This document shows, piece after piece, positions 45,780-54,803 of a DNA stretch of 61,022 nt (positions are counted from its first letter, which is position 1; each line of letters starts with the position of its first letter). The notes under the pieces are model-generated. The model searched no databases. It had not been told where the DNA came from and saw nothing but the letters and a program-made list of their open reading frames with translations. The stretch lies in NCBI GenBank assembly GCA_015486075.1, contig WFSG01000033.1, positions 1 through 61,022 of the forward strand. Reading direction: 5' to 3'. This DNA comes from Deltaproteobacteria bacterium (GTDB lineage: Bacteria > Desulfobacterota > Desulfomonilia > UBA1062). A program made the translations under genes and the position numbers.

Positions 45780-47561
45780 TCATACATTTCCTAAGTGGGT
45801 AATTACATTTTCAATATCTTTTCTGTTAAGTCCCTTGCACGGCTTTAGGTCCCCTGGCTTTATCTTGTTAAGGCTAGGCTTGTTTCCCAGTTGCCGTAGT
45901 ATTATACCTGCCTTTGCAGGCCCTATACCCTTTATTCCCTCTAGTGTTGACCTCCCCAGGGATTGCATGCGTAGTTTTCTGTGATACGTGATGGCAAACC
46001 TATGTGCCTCGTCCCTTAGCCTTTGAAGGGTTTTCAATGCCTCGCTATTTCTAGGCATTGTGATGGGATTCTTCCTGCCGGGGACAAAGAACCTATCGCT
46101 CTTGCTCCCTCTTCCCTTTGCCATTGCAACCACGGGTATATCTTGTAGACCAAGGTCCTTGAGTACCCGTACGCATACGTTTAACTGACCCTTTCCGCCG
46201 TCGATTACTATGAGGTCGGGTCTCGGATCTTCGCCTGAAAATCTTCTTTTAAGTATTTCGGCCATCATTGCAAAATCATCCTGTGAGGGCACATCCTTTA
46301 TCTTATAGCGGCGGTACATGTCTTTTCTTTCCATTGAGTCCGTGAACACGACCCTGGAACCCACTGCATGCGAGCCCTGCATTGAAGAGATGTCATAGCA
46401 CTCCATCCTGTACGGTATGTGAGGCAGGTGGAGTATCCTTGCTATGTCCTCTAGTACAGACAATTCCTGCTTTGCCAGTCCATGGTTAGCAGCGTTGGCC
46501 TGTGCCATTCCAAGCCATGCCCTGGGTTTTCCTCTCGTTGGCCTCGTTGATATTCTCACCCGGGATCCTTTTTTTTCAGACAGGATATTCTCCAGAGTCA
46601 CCTTGTCCCTGGGAGGAGTTGGTATGTATATGGTGCCAGGTATGTCTTTCTTATCTAGGTAGTAACGTGTTATAAACCTTGCGAGCACATCTTCAAGTTC
46701 GTGACCATTGGACTCTATGGTAAAGTTATCCGTGTCAGCTATGGATCCCCTTGATACATGGACTAAGGCTATATTTATTCTTTGCCTTGAAGAAAATATG
46801 CCAATTACATCCACCTCGTATCTTGTCTGCGTGCCCACTATCATCTGTGGTACGAGAGTATCTTTGATGGCAGTTATCTGGTCTCTTATCCTTGCAGCCT
46901 TTTCAAAGTTTAGCTCTTTTGCTTCTTTTTGCATTCTTTCTTCAAGTTTTCTTAACAGGGCCTTATCCTTGCCGCTTAAAAACAGTATCATGTCATCTAC
47001 AACCTGGGCGTATTCCTCTTGGGTTACCTTTCCAACGCATGGTGCAAGGCACAGGCCTATCTGGTAGTAGATGCAGGGCCTGGACCTGTTCCTGAATTCA
47101 CTGTCCTTGCATCTACGTATAGGGAATATCCTACCTATGGTGGAGAGGGTTCTTCGTGTTGCATTTGCCGAGGAGTAGGGCCCTAGGTAAAGGGCACCAT
47201 CTTTAAGTATTCTCCTTGTTATGTATATCCCCGGCCACTGTTGGTTTGTAGTAATCTTGAGGCTTACATAGGTCTTATCATCCTTTAAGAAGATATTATA
47301 CCTAGGTTTATATGTCTTTATGAGTCGGTCTTCTAGTAACAGTGCCTCTTTCTCATTGGACGTGGCTATAAAATCCAGGCTCGCCGTATTTTCCTGGATA
47401 AACCTAACAAACGGTCTTGTATCTTGGCCAAGATAAGCCCTTACCCTTGTCCTTATATCCTTTGCCTTACCCACGTAGATTGGTCTGCCCGTGGGGCCCC
47501 TCATGATGTATACGCCCGTGACCCTTGGCAGGTTATCTATCATTTTCTGGCTGAGGGCCAT
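45780..47561 (-). CDS. uvrC: Excinuclease ABC subunit C
   Basis: This encodes 593 residues. UvrC makes both cuts in nucleotide excision repair. The GIY-YIG nuclease lies at about 14-90 (G-V-Y-I-M-R-G; I-Y-V-G-K-A-K-D), a UVR domain near 203-235 (KLEERMQKEAKELNFEKAAR), the RNase H-like endonuclease with E-C-Y-D-I-S and VIDGGKGQLNV, and C-terminal helix-hairpin-helix motifs (IKGIGPAKAGIILRQLG). No clear ribosome site precedes the ATG. It is divergent from pth. Confidence 0.97.
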   Translation of the reverse strand: MALSQKMIDNLPRVTGVYIMRGPTGRPIYVGKAKDIRTRVRAYLGQDTRPFVRFIQENTASLDFIATSNEKEALLLEDRLIKTYKPRYNIFLKDDKTYVSLKITTNQQWPGIYITRRILKDGALYLGPYSSANATRRTLSTIGRIFPIRRCKDSEFRNRSRPCIYYQIGLCLAPCVGKVTQEEYAQVVDDMILFLSGKDKALLRKLEERMQKEAKELNFEKAARIRDQITAIKDTLVPQMIVGTQTRYEVDVIGIFSSRQRINIALVHVSRGSIADTDNFTIESNGHELEDVLARFITRYYLDKKDIPGTIYIPTPPRDKVTLENILSEKKGSRVRISTRPTRGKPRAWLGMAQANAANHGLAKQELSVLEDIARILHLPHIPYRMECYDISSMQGSHAVGSRVVFTDSMERKDMYRRYKIKDVPSQDDFAMMAEILKRRFSGEDPRPDLIVIDGGKGQLNVCVRVLKDLGLQDIPVVAMAKGRGSKSDRFFVPGRKNPITMPRNSEALKTLQRLRDEAHRFAITYHRKLRMQSLGRSTLEGIKGIGPAKAGIILRQLGNKPSLNKIKPGDLKPCKGLNRKDIENVITHLGNV

Positions 47562-47606
47562 GGATTAATAATTACCATGCAGATCTTTTCTTGGCAAGTA
47601 AAGCAC

Positions 47607-47635
47607 TTGACATGGGTAGGACTAGTGTATATAAG
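47607..47635 (+). promoter_or_regulatory. Sigma-70-like promoter upstream of pth
   Basis: A perfect -35 TTGACA (47607-47612) and a -10 TATAAG (47630-47635) are separated by 17 bases. The start should be near 47642, about 33 bases before the pth ATG at 47675, which leaves room for its AGGG ribosome site. Confidence 0.65.
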
Positions 47636-47674
47636 CTCAGCAAATGAATGAAAATTCATTTCTCAGGGTTTTTG

Positions 47675-48229
47675 ATGAAATTGATCTATGGACTGGGAAA
47701 TCCAGGAAAAGAATATACCTTTACGAGGCACAACGTTGGATATATGGTACTTGATCTCATGGGCATGACTTATGGGATACGGATCAAGAATCGCTCTAAT
47801 GGTATGGTTTATGGAAAGGGTGTTATACAAGGGGTAGATGTGCTATTGGCAAAACCGATTACTTACATGAACATGAGCGGAAATCCTTTGAAGACCACGG
47901 GTATTGAACCCTCAGGCCTTATCGTGATACATGACGACATGGATATACCTTTAGGCGAGATAAGGGTTAAGAAAGGAGGAGGTTCAGCCGGACACAAGGG
48001 AGTTAGATCAGTTATAGAGGGCATCGGCTCAGAGGATTTCATAAGGATCAGGTGCGGTATAGGTAGGCCTGAGAACGGTATGGACACGGTAGATTACGTG
48101 CTTTCTCCCTTTAGGAAAGACCAGCTGGAAATACTTAGACAGGAAGTAGAGAAGGCCATGGAAGCGGTAGAGGCATGCATTGTCCATGGTGTTGAATACG
48201 CGATGAACGCCTATAACAGGCGAGTTTAA
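47675..48229 (+). CDS. pth: Peptidyl-tRNA hydrolase
   Basis: This encodes 184 residues from the ATG at 47675, which gives MKLIYGLGNPGKEYTFTRHN, the family start; an ATG at 47648 is in frame but adds nine residues without support. The enzyme frees tRNA from dropped peptides. Catalytic His 19 (T-R-H-N-V-G-Y), the L-A-K-P-I-T-Y-M-N-M-S-G loop and H-D-D-M-D-I-P-L-G are present, then KKGGGSAGHKGVRSVIEGIG. It is followed by hppA after 34 nt. Confidence 0.96.
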   Translation: MKLIYGLGNPGKEYTFTRHNVGYMVLDLMGMTYGIRIKNRSNGMVYGKGVIQGVDVLLAKPITYMNMSGNPLKTTGIEPSGLIVIHDDMDIPLGEIRVKKGGGSAGHKGVRSVIEGIGSEDFIRIRCGIGRPENGMDTVDYVLSPFRKDQLEILRQEVEKAMEAVEACIVHGVEYAMNAYNRRV

Positions 48230-48263
48230 AAGGGTCAAAAAAATCCTAAGGAGGTAATGCTTA

Positions 48264-50267
48264 ATGGAATATTGGGCAGATTGGGCTTGGCTTTTCGGAG
48301 TCGTGGGGCTGATAATTTCCATCTTTATGTACGCCTCTCTCAAGAAGAAGGATCCTGGTAACGAGAGGATGCAGGATCTCTCAAGGCAAATCCATGACGG
48401 GGCAATGGTGTTTCTGAAGCGTGAGTACGAGATACTTGCAGTATTTGTTATAATTGTCTTTCTGCTCCTTTTATGGAAGATAAACTGGCAGACAAGCGTG
48501 GCGTATGTGTCTGGTGCCATATGTTCCATGCTTGCAGGTTTCACAGGCATGAGCTCGGCAACGCACGCAAACGCCCGTACAACGCAGGCAGCTGCTACTG
48601 GAGGGATAGAAAAGGCGCTTTCAGTTTCCTTCTTTGGCGGGGGTGCTGTAATGGGTATTGCCGTGGCTTCCCTAGGTCTAATTGGGCTAGGTATATATTT
48701 CTACGTGTTTTGCCATGATCCCCAGACGGCAAGCTATATAAATGGTTTTGGTATGGGCGCTTCGTCTGTTGCCCTGTTTGCCCGTGTGGGCGGTGGAATA
48801 TACACTAAGTCTGCAGATGTAGGCGCTGACTTGGTGGGTAAGGTAGAAGAAGGCATACCAGAGGATGACCCAAGGAATCCAGGTGTCATAGCAGACAACG
48901 TTGGCGACAACGTTGGCGATATTGCCGGTATGGGTGCTGATATCTTCGAGTCCTATGTGAACTCGGTTATAGCATCCATTGCCATTGCGGCTACCATGGT
49001 CCTCTTCAAGGGCAAGGAAATTGATAGCGCAATGCGTAATGTATACATGGCATTACCAGTTATCCTTGTCATGTTTGGGCTTATATGTTCCCTGGTGGGT
49101 GTGTGGTCGGTCAAAATTCTTTCAGGTACAGGACCCCAGAATGCCTTGCGTTATTCCACTTTTATCGCGGCCATACTATTCCTTGTTGTTGCCTATTACA
49201 TAATCAAAAAGATGGGTGCTGATATAGGAACCTTCTGGGCCATATTCTGGGGTATGCTGGCTGGTGTCTTTATTGGTATAATAACAGAATACTACACGTC
49301 TGCAAGGCCGATCAGGAAGATAGCAGAGGCATCTCAGACAGGTGCAGCAACCAACGTTATTACCGGGCTTGCCGTTGGCATGGAATCGACAGCACTACCC
49401 ATATTCATGATAGTGATTGCCATAGCCTTTGCGGCTTACAACGCAGGGTTATATGGCATAGGCCTATCGGCTGTTGGGATGCTCGCTACAGTTGGTGCAA
49501 CCATGAGTATAGATGCATACGGGCCTGTTGCTGACAACGCCGGCGGCATATCAGAGATGTCAGGCCTTGGCCCTGAAGTGAGAAAGATAACGGACGAGCT
49601 GGATGCCCTTGGAAATACTACTGCGGCCATAGGTAAAGGTTTTGCCATTGGCTCTGCTGCACTTACAGCACTTGCACTGTTTGCAGCCTACGGCCAGGCA
49701 GTAAAGCTCAGCTCCATAAACCTTGTAAATCCACACGTGGTTGAGGGCTTGTTCATAGGCGGTATTATCCCGTTCCTTGTTGCTTCCATGACCATGACAT
49801 CTGTGGGTAAGGCAGCGTACAAGATGGTAGAGGAGATCAGACGCCAGTTCAGAGAAATACCAGGCATATTGGAGGGCAAGGGTAAGCCGGAACCTGACAA
49901 GTGTGTTGACATTGCTTCAAGGGCAGCTTTGAAAGAAATGATACTCCCTGGATTGCTCGCGATATTTGCGCCCATCCTGGTCGGCTTTATCCTTGGCAAG
50001 GAAGCACTTGGAGGTATGCTTGCCGGTGCTGTTGTTACCGGTGCATTGATGGCCCTCTTCATGTCTAATGGGGGCGGTGCATGGGATAATGCAAAGAAAT
50101 ACATAGAGCAGGGCCATTTTGGTGGTAAACATAGCGATTCCCACAATGCATCCATAGTTGGTGACACAGTGGGTGATCCATTCAAGGATACATCAGGACC
50201 TTCCATGAACATCCTCATAAAGCTCATGAGCGTTATATCCTTGGTAATTGCACCATTGCTCATATAA
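48264..50267 (+). CDS. hppA: Membrane-bound ion-pumping pyrophosphatase
   Basis: This encodes 667 residues with about 15-16 membrane segments. It couples PPi hydrolysis to H+ (or Na+) pumping across the inner membrane. The substrate motif [20 protein letters not shown] and [15 protein letters not shown] are present, as is [15 protein letters not shown] near the C-terminus. At the K+-site motif it reads G-N-T-T-A-A, where Ala (not Lys) is typical of K+-dependent enzymes. Whether H+ or Na+ is moved is not decided. AAGGAGG lies nine bases before the ATG, and a good terminator follows. Confidence 0.96.
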   Translation: MEYWADWAWLFGVVGLIISIFMYASLKKKDPGNERMQDLSRQIHDGAMVFLKREYEILAVFVIIVFLLLLWKINWQTSVAYVSGAICSMLAGFTGMSSATHANARTTQAAATGGIEKALSVSFFGGGAVMGIAVASLGLIGLGIYFYVFCHDPQTASYINGFGMGASSVALFARVGGGIYTKSADVGADLVGKVEEGIPEDDPRNPGVIADNVGDNVGDIAGMGADIFESYVNSVIASIAIAATMVLFKGKEIDSAMRNVYMALPVILVMFGLICSLVGVWSVKILSGTGPQNALRYSTFIAAILFLVVAYYIIKKMGADIGTFWAIFWGMLAGVFIGIITEYYTSARPIRKIAEASQTGAATNVITGLAVGMESTALPIFMIVIAIAFAAYNAGLYGIGLSAVGMLATVGATMSIDAYGPVADNAGGISEMSGLGPEVRKITDELDALGNTTAAIGKGFAIGSAALTALALFAAYGQAVKLSSINLVNPHVVEGLFIGGIIPFLVASMTMTSVGKAAYKMVEEIRRQFREIPGILEGKGKPEPDKCVDIASRAALKEMILPGLLAIFAPILVGFILGKEALGGMLAGAVVTGALMALFMSNGGGAWDNAKKYIEQGHFGGKHSDSHNASIVGDTVGDPFKDTSGPSMNILIKLMSVISLVIAPLLI

Positions 50268-50290
50268 GAAATGGACAGTTAGTTGAGGCA

Positions 50291-50323
50291 AAAGGGGTCC
50301 CAAGTATTGTTTGGGGCCCCTTT
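50291..50323 (+). terminator. Rho-independent terminator after hppA
   Basis: The arms AAAGGGGTCCCAA (50291-50303) and TTGGGGCCCCTTT (50311-50323) pair over 13 bases with one G-U pair and a 7-base loop; TTTCTTATT follows. The A-rich side also makes it a fair terminator for the convergent acyltransferase gene. Confidence 0.85.
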
Positions 50324-50344
50324 CTTATTGGGTCTCTTTAGGTC

Positions 50345-51073
50345 TCAGTGCTTGGCCTTTTTGGTGGGCAGATAGTCCATGTAATTGGACGGGACATCTA
50401 TATCCCTAGGATCAATACCCTTTAGCCTGTTCTTGAGGTAAAACCTTGCCTGGAAAGCTAGCACGTTCATCCTTTCCTCGAATCTCTGCCTTAGCTCTTC
50501 GTATTCCTGTTCCTTGAGATCCCTTGGTACGTATATGGGTTCCCTGTCATATAGTACAACTATCCTGGAGAATGGCATAGGCAGTATGGTCCTGTCCCAG
50601 GAGTTGAATTCCCATGAGGGATGAGCATCCATGGAATGGGGCAGCAAGGGTGAACCGGTTCTTGCAGCCAGCATGATAATGCCCATCTTGGACCTGTAGG
50701 GAGGGCCCGTGGGACCGTCAGGCGTGAGCCCTGCTGCATGGCCTTTTTTGACGTATTCCACTAGTTCCTCCAGGGCATCGTTTCCACCCCTCGTAGATGA
50801 ACCCCTGGGTGTGTGGAAACCAAGATTATTGAGCACGGATGCTATCTTGTCTCCATCCCTTGAACTGGATACCATTATAGCCCCGTCCCTGTCTCTGAAG
50901 TTGTACACGTCGTATATCATATACCTGTGCCACACTCCGTAGAGTATGTTGGGGCTCTTTGCCCGTACCCTGAGATCTGTATCAGCACCGTACACTTCTA
51001 TCCTGCAGGTTTTAAAATATAACCTGAGAAACCTAGAGAAGGTCCATCCCCAGATCTTAATAGAGGTATCCAT
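50345..51073 (-). CDS. DUF374 lysophospholipid acyltransferase-family protein
   Basis: This encodes 242 residues. The DUF374 pattern is clear: I-L-Y-G-V-W-H-R-Y-M (acyltransferase-like His), MVSSSRDGDKIASVLNNLGF, R-G-S-S-T-R-G-G-N-D-A-L, L-T-P-D-G-P-T-G-P and ARTGSPLLPHS. In related proteins this fold acylates lipid A precursors or lysophospholipids; the exact substrate is unknown. No ribosome site is seen before the ATG; instead a strong hairpin ends 12 bases upstream. It lies downstream of the radical SAM gene on the same strand. Confidence 0.85.
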   Translation of the reverse strand: MDTSIKIWGWTFSRFLRLYFKTCRIEVYGADTDLRVRAKSPNILYGVWHRYMIYDVYNFRDRDGAIMVSSSRDGDKIASVLNNLGFHTPRGSSTRGGNDALEELVEYVKKGHAAGLTPDGPTGPPYRSKMGIIMLAARTGSPLLPHSMDAHPSWEFNSWDRTILPMPFSRIVVLYDREPIYVPRDLKEQEYEELRQRFEERMNVLAFQARFYLKNRLKGIDPRDIDVPSNYMDYLPTKKAKH

Positions 51074-51085
51074 GAGAGAAATTAT

Positions 51086-51131
51086 GCTTCAGGTAGGACA
51101 TGGTGTCAATGTCCCATGTCCTACCTGAAGC
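51086..51131 (-). other. Perfect 18-bp hairpin between two minus-strand genes
   Basis: GCTTCAGGTAGGACATGG (51086-51103) is exactly complementary to 51114-51131, around a 10-base loop. On the minus strand it follows the radical SAM stop (51156) and ends 12 bases before the acyltransferase ATG. A short A/T run (ATAATTT) follows on that strand, so it could end or attenuate transcription, or control translation. Confidence 0.7.
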
Positions 51132-51155
51132 AGGGTAGTTTATGTTGGCTGCCGC

Positions 51156-52817
51156 CTAGGTGTCAAACCTGGCGGCATCCGTGGTAGGGGATACGCTGGT
51201 GGCCTTGGCCTGTACAGGTCTGTTGGTTATACCTTGTCTTTTCTCCTCCACAATAACTATGTGGCGTTTTTTATCCTTGCCGTATTCATTGTACGCATGT
51301 TCTGCAGCCTCTAGCATACTTTTTGCGTACATTGGGTCTTTCTCTGCAAATCTTTTGGCATTTTCCAGGAAATGCTTCCTGTTAAGCTTGTATTCTATGC
51401 GGTCTATGCCTTCGCCGAATGAGCATTTCCTCTCATACATGTCATTTATATCATCCTGGTAATTCCTCAACCATATGCGGTCTGCCTTTTCTGCCACGGC
51501 TGCTGCGTACTCGTCCAATTTACCCATTATGGTTGGATCTTCTATCAGTTTTTCCGCCCCTGCCTCGGTTGGCCTTGCATTGCATATCCTGCAGGCATCC
51601 CTTAATACCTGCGGATTATCGATTATCATGCACGGCCTTAACAGGTTGTCAGTGTGGGGCTGATGCATGCGTATGAAGGTAAAGAAAGGCGATTTCAGCG
51701 CGTCTATAAGGTGGCATTCCTTTATGTTATGCGTTGAAAAATGTGCAAATATGCAGGGCTCTATGTCTCCCCTGTTGTTTACGTGGAGGTACCTTCTTCC
51801 GCCTGCTATGCAACCGTGTACCGCGGGTGCATCAGCCCAGAAATCCATTATGTACATAGGCTCCTTCTCGCGGTACTTCTTGATGAACTCCCCGAAGGTA
51901 AGTCTCTGTTCTGGTGTTGGCATAAGCTCCAGGTCAGGATCTTTACCAACTGGCATGAATAGGAAGTTCCATCCAAATACAATACCCTGATTTTCCCAGA
52001 ACTTAAGGAAGTCCCTTGACATGAAGGTCTTGTAATTCTGGGACGTGAGTACCAGGGACATACCATACATGAGGTTACGCCTTCTTAGCATATCTATAGA
52101 TTCCAAGACCCTGTCGTAAACTCCTGGTCCTCGTATAAAGCCTGTATCTTCCTTTGTCCCGTTTACACTGAAGGCAACAACTATGTTCTTTGCATCCAGT
52201 ATCCTGTCCGCAATCCTTTCCGTAACTAGTGTACCATTTGTGAATATCTGGAACAGACAATCATTATGCTTTTTTGCCATCTTGTATATGTCGTTGAACC
52301 GCATGAAAGGCTCACCGCCAAGGATCGTATAGAAATAAACCCCCAGCTCTTTGCCCTCGGTTATGATCTTGTCAAAGGTCTCTATGTCCATGTCGTCCTG
52401 GGAAGAATAGCTACTTGCATAGCATCCCCTGCAGTGAAGGTTACATCTCATTGTAGGACTGATGAGTATATTAAACGGCGGACAAAGGCCGTCTACCTTC
52501 TCCATGGTCTTTGATTTCTCCAGCCATCTCAAGGAACAGTTTCCAAAGAAGTTTTTTACAAATGTACCAACCTGGCCTGCATCCCTGGTCATGAGTCTGA
52601 TGAACCATTTCCTTGTGCCAGGGTTTGCGTGAATCCATTCCATCATTTTTTTAAACTGGCCTGAGCCTCCAAACATATTGTCAAGCGAAGCCAGGTTTTT
52701 CATCATTGAATCAAAATTTCTTTCAGGGTCTTTTTGTACGTACTTTACAATAAATTCAGCTGTCTTGGAGATAGCAAAGGATTTTGATCCGGTTTTTAAA
52801 CTTTTCATTATGTCCAT
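51156..52817 (-). CDS. Radical SAM protein with SPASM-like Cys-rich region
   Basis: This encodes 553 residues from the ATG at 52817, chosen because GAGGAGG lies six bases before it. The radical SAM motif C-x3-C-x2-C is at 125-132 (C-N-L-H-C-R-G-C), preceded by a 110-residue helical lead. The G-G-E-P-F motif follows (about 168-172). Further cysteines (H-G-C-I-A-G-G-R-R-Y, I-E-P-C, L-R-P-C, D-A-C-R-I-C) make an extra cluster like SPASM. A charged C-terminal tail of about 120 residues follows. Function is not known; such proteins modify peptides, lipids or cofactors. Confidence 0.82.
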   Translation of the reverse strand: MDIMKSLKTGSKSFAISKTAEFIVKYVQKDPERNFDSMMKNLASLDNMFGGSGQFKKMMEWIHANPGTRKWFIRLMTRDAGQVGTFVKNFFGNCSLRWLEKSKTMEKVDGLCPPFNILISPTMRCNLHCRGCYASSYSSQDDMDIETFDKIITEGKELGVYFYTILGGEPFMRFNDIYKMAKKHNDCLFQIFTNGTLVTERIADRILDAKNIVVAFSVNGTKEDTGFIRGPGVYDRVLESIDMLRRRNLMYGMSLVLTSQNYKTFMSRDFLKFWENQGIVFGWNFLFMPVGKDPDLELMPTPEQRLTFGEFIKKYREKEPMYIMDFWADAPAVHGCIAGGRRYLHVNNRGDIEPCIFAHFSTHNIKECHLIDALKSPFFTFIRMHQPHTDNLLRPCMIIDNPQVLRDACRICNARPTEAGAEKLIEDPTIMGKLDEYAAAVAEKADRIWLRNYQDDINDMYERKCSFGEGIDRIEYKLNRKHFLENAKRFAEKDPMYAKSMLEAAEHAYNEYGKDKKRHIVIVEEKRQGITNRPVQAKATSVSPTTDAARFDT

Positions 52818-52945
52818 ACTGTACCTCCTCAATAAAATATAATTCATATATAAGCACTCTTTGATATCAATGCAAGGGATTTTTGTGCAATGCATAAAAA
52901 AGTTTTGATCTTCAAAATATTTTAATACTATGTTATTTCCTCATC

Positions 52946-53170
52946 ATGCTTGAGAAGATACCATTTCTACATAGGGATAGGGCATACAATATAATAGTGG
53001 AAGAAGATCTTAGTTTTGATGAGACGCATTACATACTTGATTGCCTGCTGGAAGATGGTGCATTTGATATGTTAGATGACGTCTCTGACCTGTACACGCT
53101 GAGCTACAAGGGTAAGACGTACACGGTTGGTGTTGACGGCTTAGACGTGGTAATCATGATAAACCACTGA
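52946..53170 (+). CDS. Small hypothetical protein (74 aa)
   Basis: This encodes 74 residues and has no recognised family. It is acidic (D/E-rich, V-E-E-D-L-S-F-D-E, then L-E-D-G-A-F-D-M-L-D-D-V-S-D-L) with a C-terminal pair of strands (Y-K-G-K-T-Y-T-V-G-V-D-G-L-D-V-V). It has one cysteine. No ribosome site is visible before the ATG. It is the first gene of the plus-strand run leading into the NAD genes, and it is divergent from the radical SAM gene. Translation is supported only by its codon pattern and place. Confidence 0.5.
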   Translation: MLEKIPFLHRDRAYNIIVEEDLSFDETHYILDCLLEDGAFDMLDDVSDLYTLSYKGKTYTVGVDGLDVVIMINH

Positions 53171-53182
53171 TATGTCTCTATA

Positions 53183-54016
53183 ATGACGGGTATACACCTG
53201 TGCCAGCCAGATGATAGCAAATCCTGCGCAGCATGCTGTGGTATATACAACTATGTTAAGAACACAAGGCAACAACTCGTTGAGCGACTCAGGTTGAGGA
53301 CCAGGCTTTTCAGCCTTGTAAGGAAAGGTGATGTTAGCATATCCACGTACCGTGAGGTTTTGAGACATAGGGAAGACCAGAGGAGGATCTACAAGACCAT
53401 TTATGCGTGCGAGTTTGTTGGGTTTCTGGATGCAAGGGAAACAAGGGTAGGTTGTATGTTGCACCCCGCTCAAAATGATGGACATGACATGAGGGATATA
53501 GGTTTTTATGGCAAAAAACTGTGCGAGACTCACCTGTGTCCCAGTTATTACAAACTGAGCCAGGAAGAGGCTAGTGTGGTGGTTGATGTTATCAATGACT
53601 GGTATTTGTACGGGGTGGTGGTAACTGACATTGATTTTGTAAAGAGTTTGTTCAGTGTTGTACAGGACAGGATAGGGGAATCCATAAACCCGGATGTGGT
53701 AGTTTCAAGTGAACCCCTGAAATCGGCATTTATGAGGTATTTCAAGCTCAAGGAATACTGGCCTTTTAAAGATACGACCAGAGCTAGGTTTGGAAAGTAT
53801 TTCTTCATCGGGGAAGACTATGACATTGCAAGGATTGACTATGCCTCCATAGGGGCAAGTACGTCCCCCTACGATGCCATATTTATGAGCTTGTCCAGTG
53901 CATTTAGAGATAAAGATGCCCTTGACTCGGCAAATAGAATGATAGATATGATAATGGATGAGTTATCAACCGAATATACAAAGGCTTATAGAGAGTATAA
54001 TAGATATCGCACTTGA
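53183..54016 (+). CDS. Cys-rich hypothetical protein upstream of the NAD genes
   Basis: This encodes 277 residues. Eight cysteines lie in the first 119 residues (7, 15, 18, 19, 76, 91, 114, 119) and none after, so the N-terminal half likely binds iron-sulfur or zinc. S-C-A-A-C-C-G and E-T-H-L-C-P recall the YkgJ-type Cys-cluster pattern, but the match is loose. The C-terminal half is helical. The gene starts 12 bases after the small protein and overlaps nadC by 59 bases in another frame. Function is unknown; the link to NAD genes suggests a helper role, which is a guess. Confidence 0.7.
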   Translation: MTGIHLCQPDDSKSCAACCGIYNYVKNTRQQLVERLRLRTRLFSLVRKGDVSISTYREVLRHREDQRRIYKTIYACEFVGFLDARETRVGCMLHPAQNDGHDMRDIGFYGKKLCETHLCPSYYKLSQEEASVVVDVINDWYLYGVVVTDIDFVKSLFSVVQDRIGESINPDVVVSSEPLKSAFMRYFKLKEYWPFKDTTRARFGKYFFIGEDYDIARIDYASIGASTSPYDAIFMSLSSAFRDKDALDSANRMIDMIMDELSTEYTKAYREYNRYRT

Positions 54017-54803
54017 GGAAGATGGCGAGGACAAGACTTCCACAGCACTTTTCTCTCCATCTGACGTTATAGATGCCAACCTAGTGGCAAAGGCAAAGGG
54101 TATTATTGCTGGCTTGGGTATAGCTGAGGCAGTGTTCCACAAGGTAGATCCTACCATAGTCTTAAAACCTTGGGTAAAAGACGGTTCTCATGTTAATGAC
54201 GGTGAGGTCCTGGCAGAGGTAAAAGGCCCTGCCAGGGGTATATTAAAGGCCGAGAGGGTTGTCCTGAACTTTCTCCAGAGAATGTCAGGCATTGCAACGA
54301 TAACCAGAGAATACGTAAAAAAGGTGCAAGACACAGGGACCACTATACTGGATACCAGGAAGACTGTACCTGGTCACAGGGTTCTCGACAGAATGGCTGT
54401 ACGCATAGGTGGCGGAGAGAATCATCGCATGGGCTTGTATGACATGGCACTCATAAAGGACAACCACATAGACAACATAGGTTCCATAACGGATGCAGTC
54501 ATGAGGTTAAGACGTATGTACCCAGAACTTCCCGTTGAGGTAGAGGCAAGGTCATTAGCTGACGTGGAAGAACTGGCTGAGATCAATGTGGACAGGATAA
54601 TGCTGGATAATTTTACACTTGATGATATAAGGAGTGCTGTCCGTATAGTAGGTGGTAGTATACCCATAGAGGCATCAGGTAACATAACGCTTGATAATAT
54701 AAGAGATGTGGCATTATGCGGGGTAGACTACATTTCTGTCGGGGCTATAACCCACTCAGTAAATGTTCTCGACATCTCGATGCTGGCAAAGGTGGAGACG
54801 TGA
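53958..54803 (+). CDS. nadC: Nicotinate-nucleotide pyrophosphorylase (carboxylating)
   Basis: This encodes 281 residues. It joins quinolinate and PRPP to form nicotinate mononucleotide. Conserved parts are A-L-E-E-D at the start, RVVLNFLQRMSGIATITREY, TILDTRKTVPGHRVLDRMAV, G-G-G-E-N-H-R-M-G-L and IKDNHI, then V-E-V-E-A and IEASGNITLDNIRDVALCGV. The start at 53958 overlaps the previous gene by 59 bases, and no good later start exists. Its TGA overlaps the nadA GTG. Confidence 0.96.
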   Translation: MSYQPNIQRLIESIIDIALEEDGEDKTSTALFSPSDVIDANLVAKAKGIIAGLGIAEAVFHKVDPTIVLKPWVKDGSHVNDGEVLAEVKGPARGILKAERVVLNFLQRMSGIATITREYVKKVQDTGTTILDTRKTVPGHRVLDRMAVRIGGGENHRMGLYDMALIKDNHIDNIGSITDAVMRLRRMYPELPVEVEARSLADVEELAEINVDRIMLDNFTLDDIRSAVRIVGGSIPIEASGNITLDNIRDVALCGVDYISVGAITHSVNVLDISMLAKVET

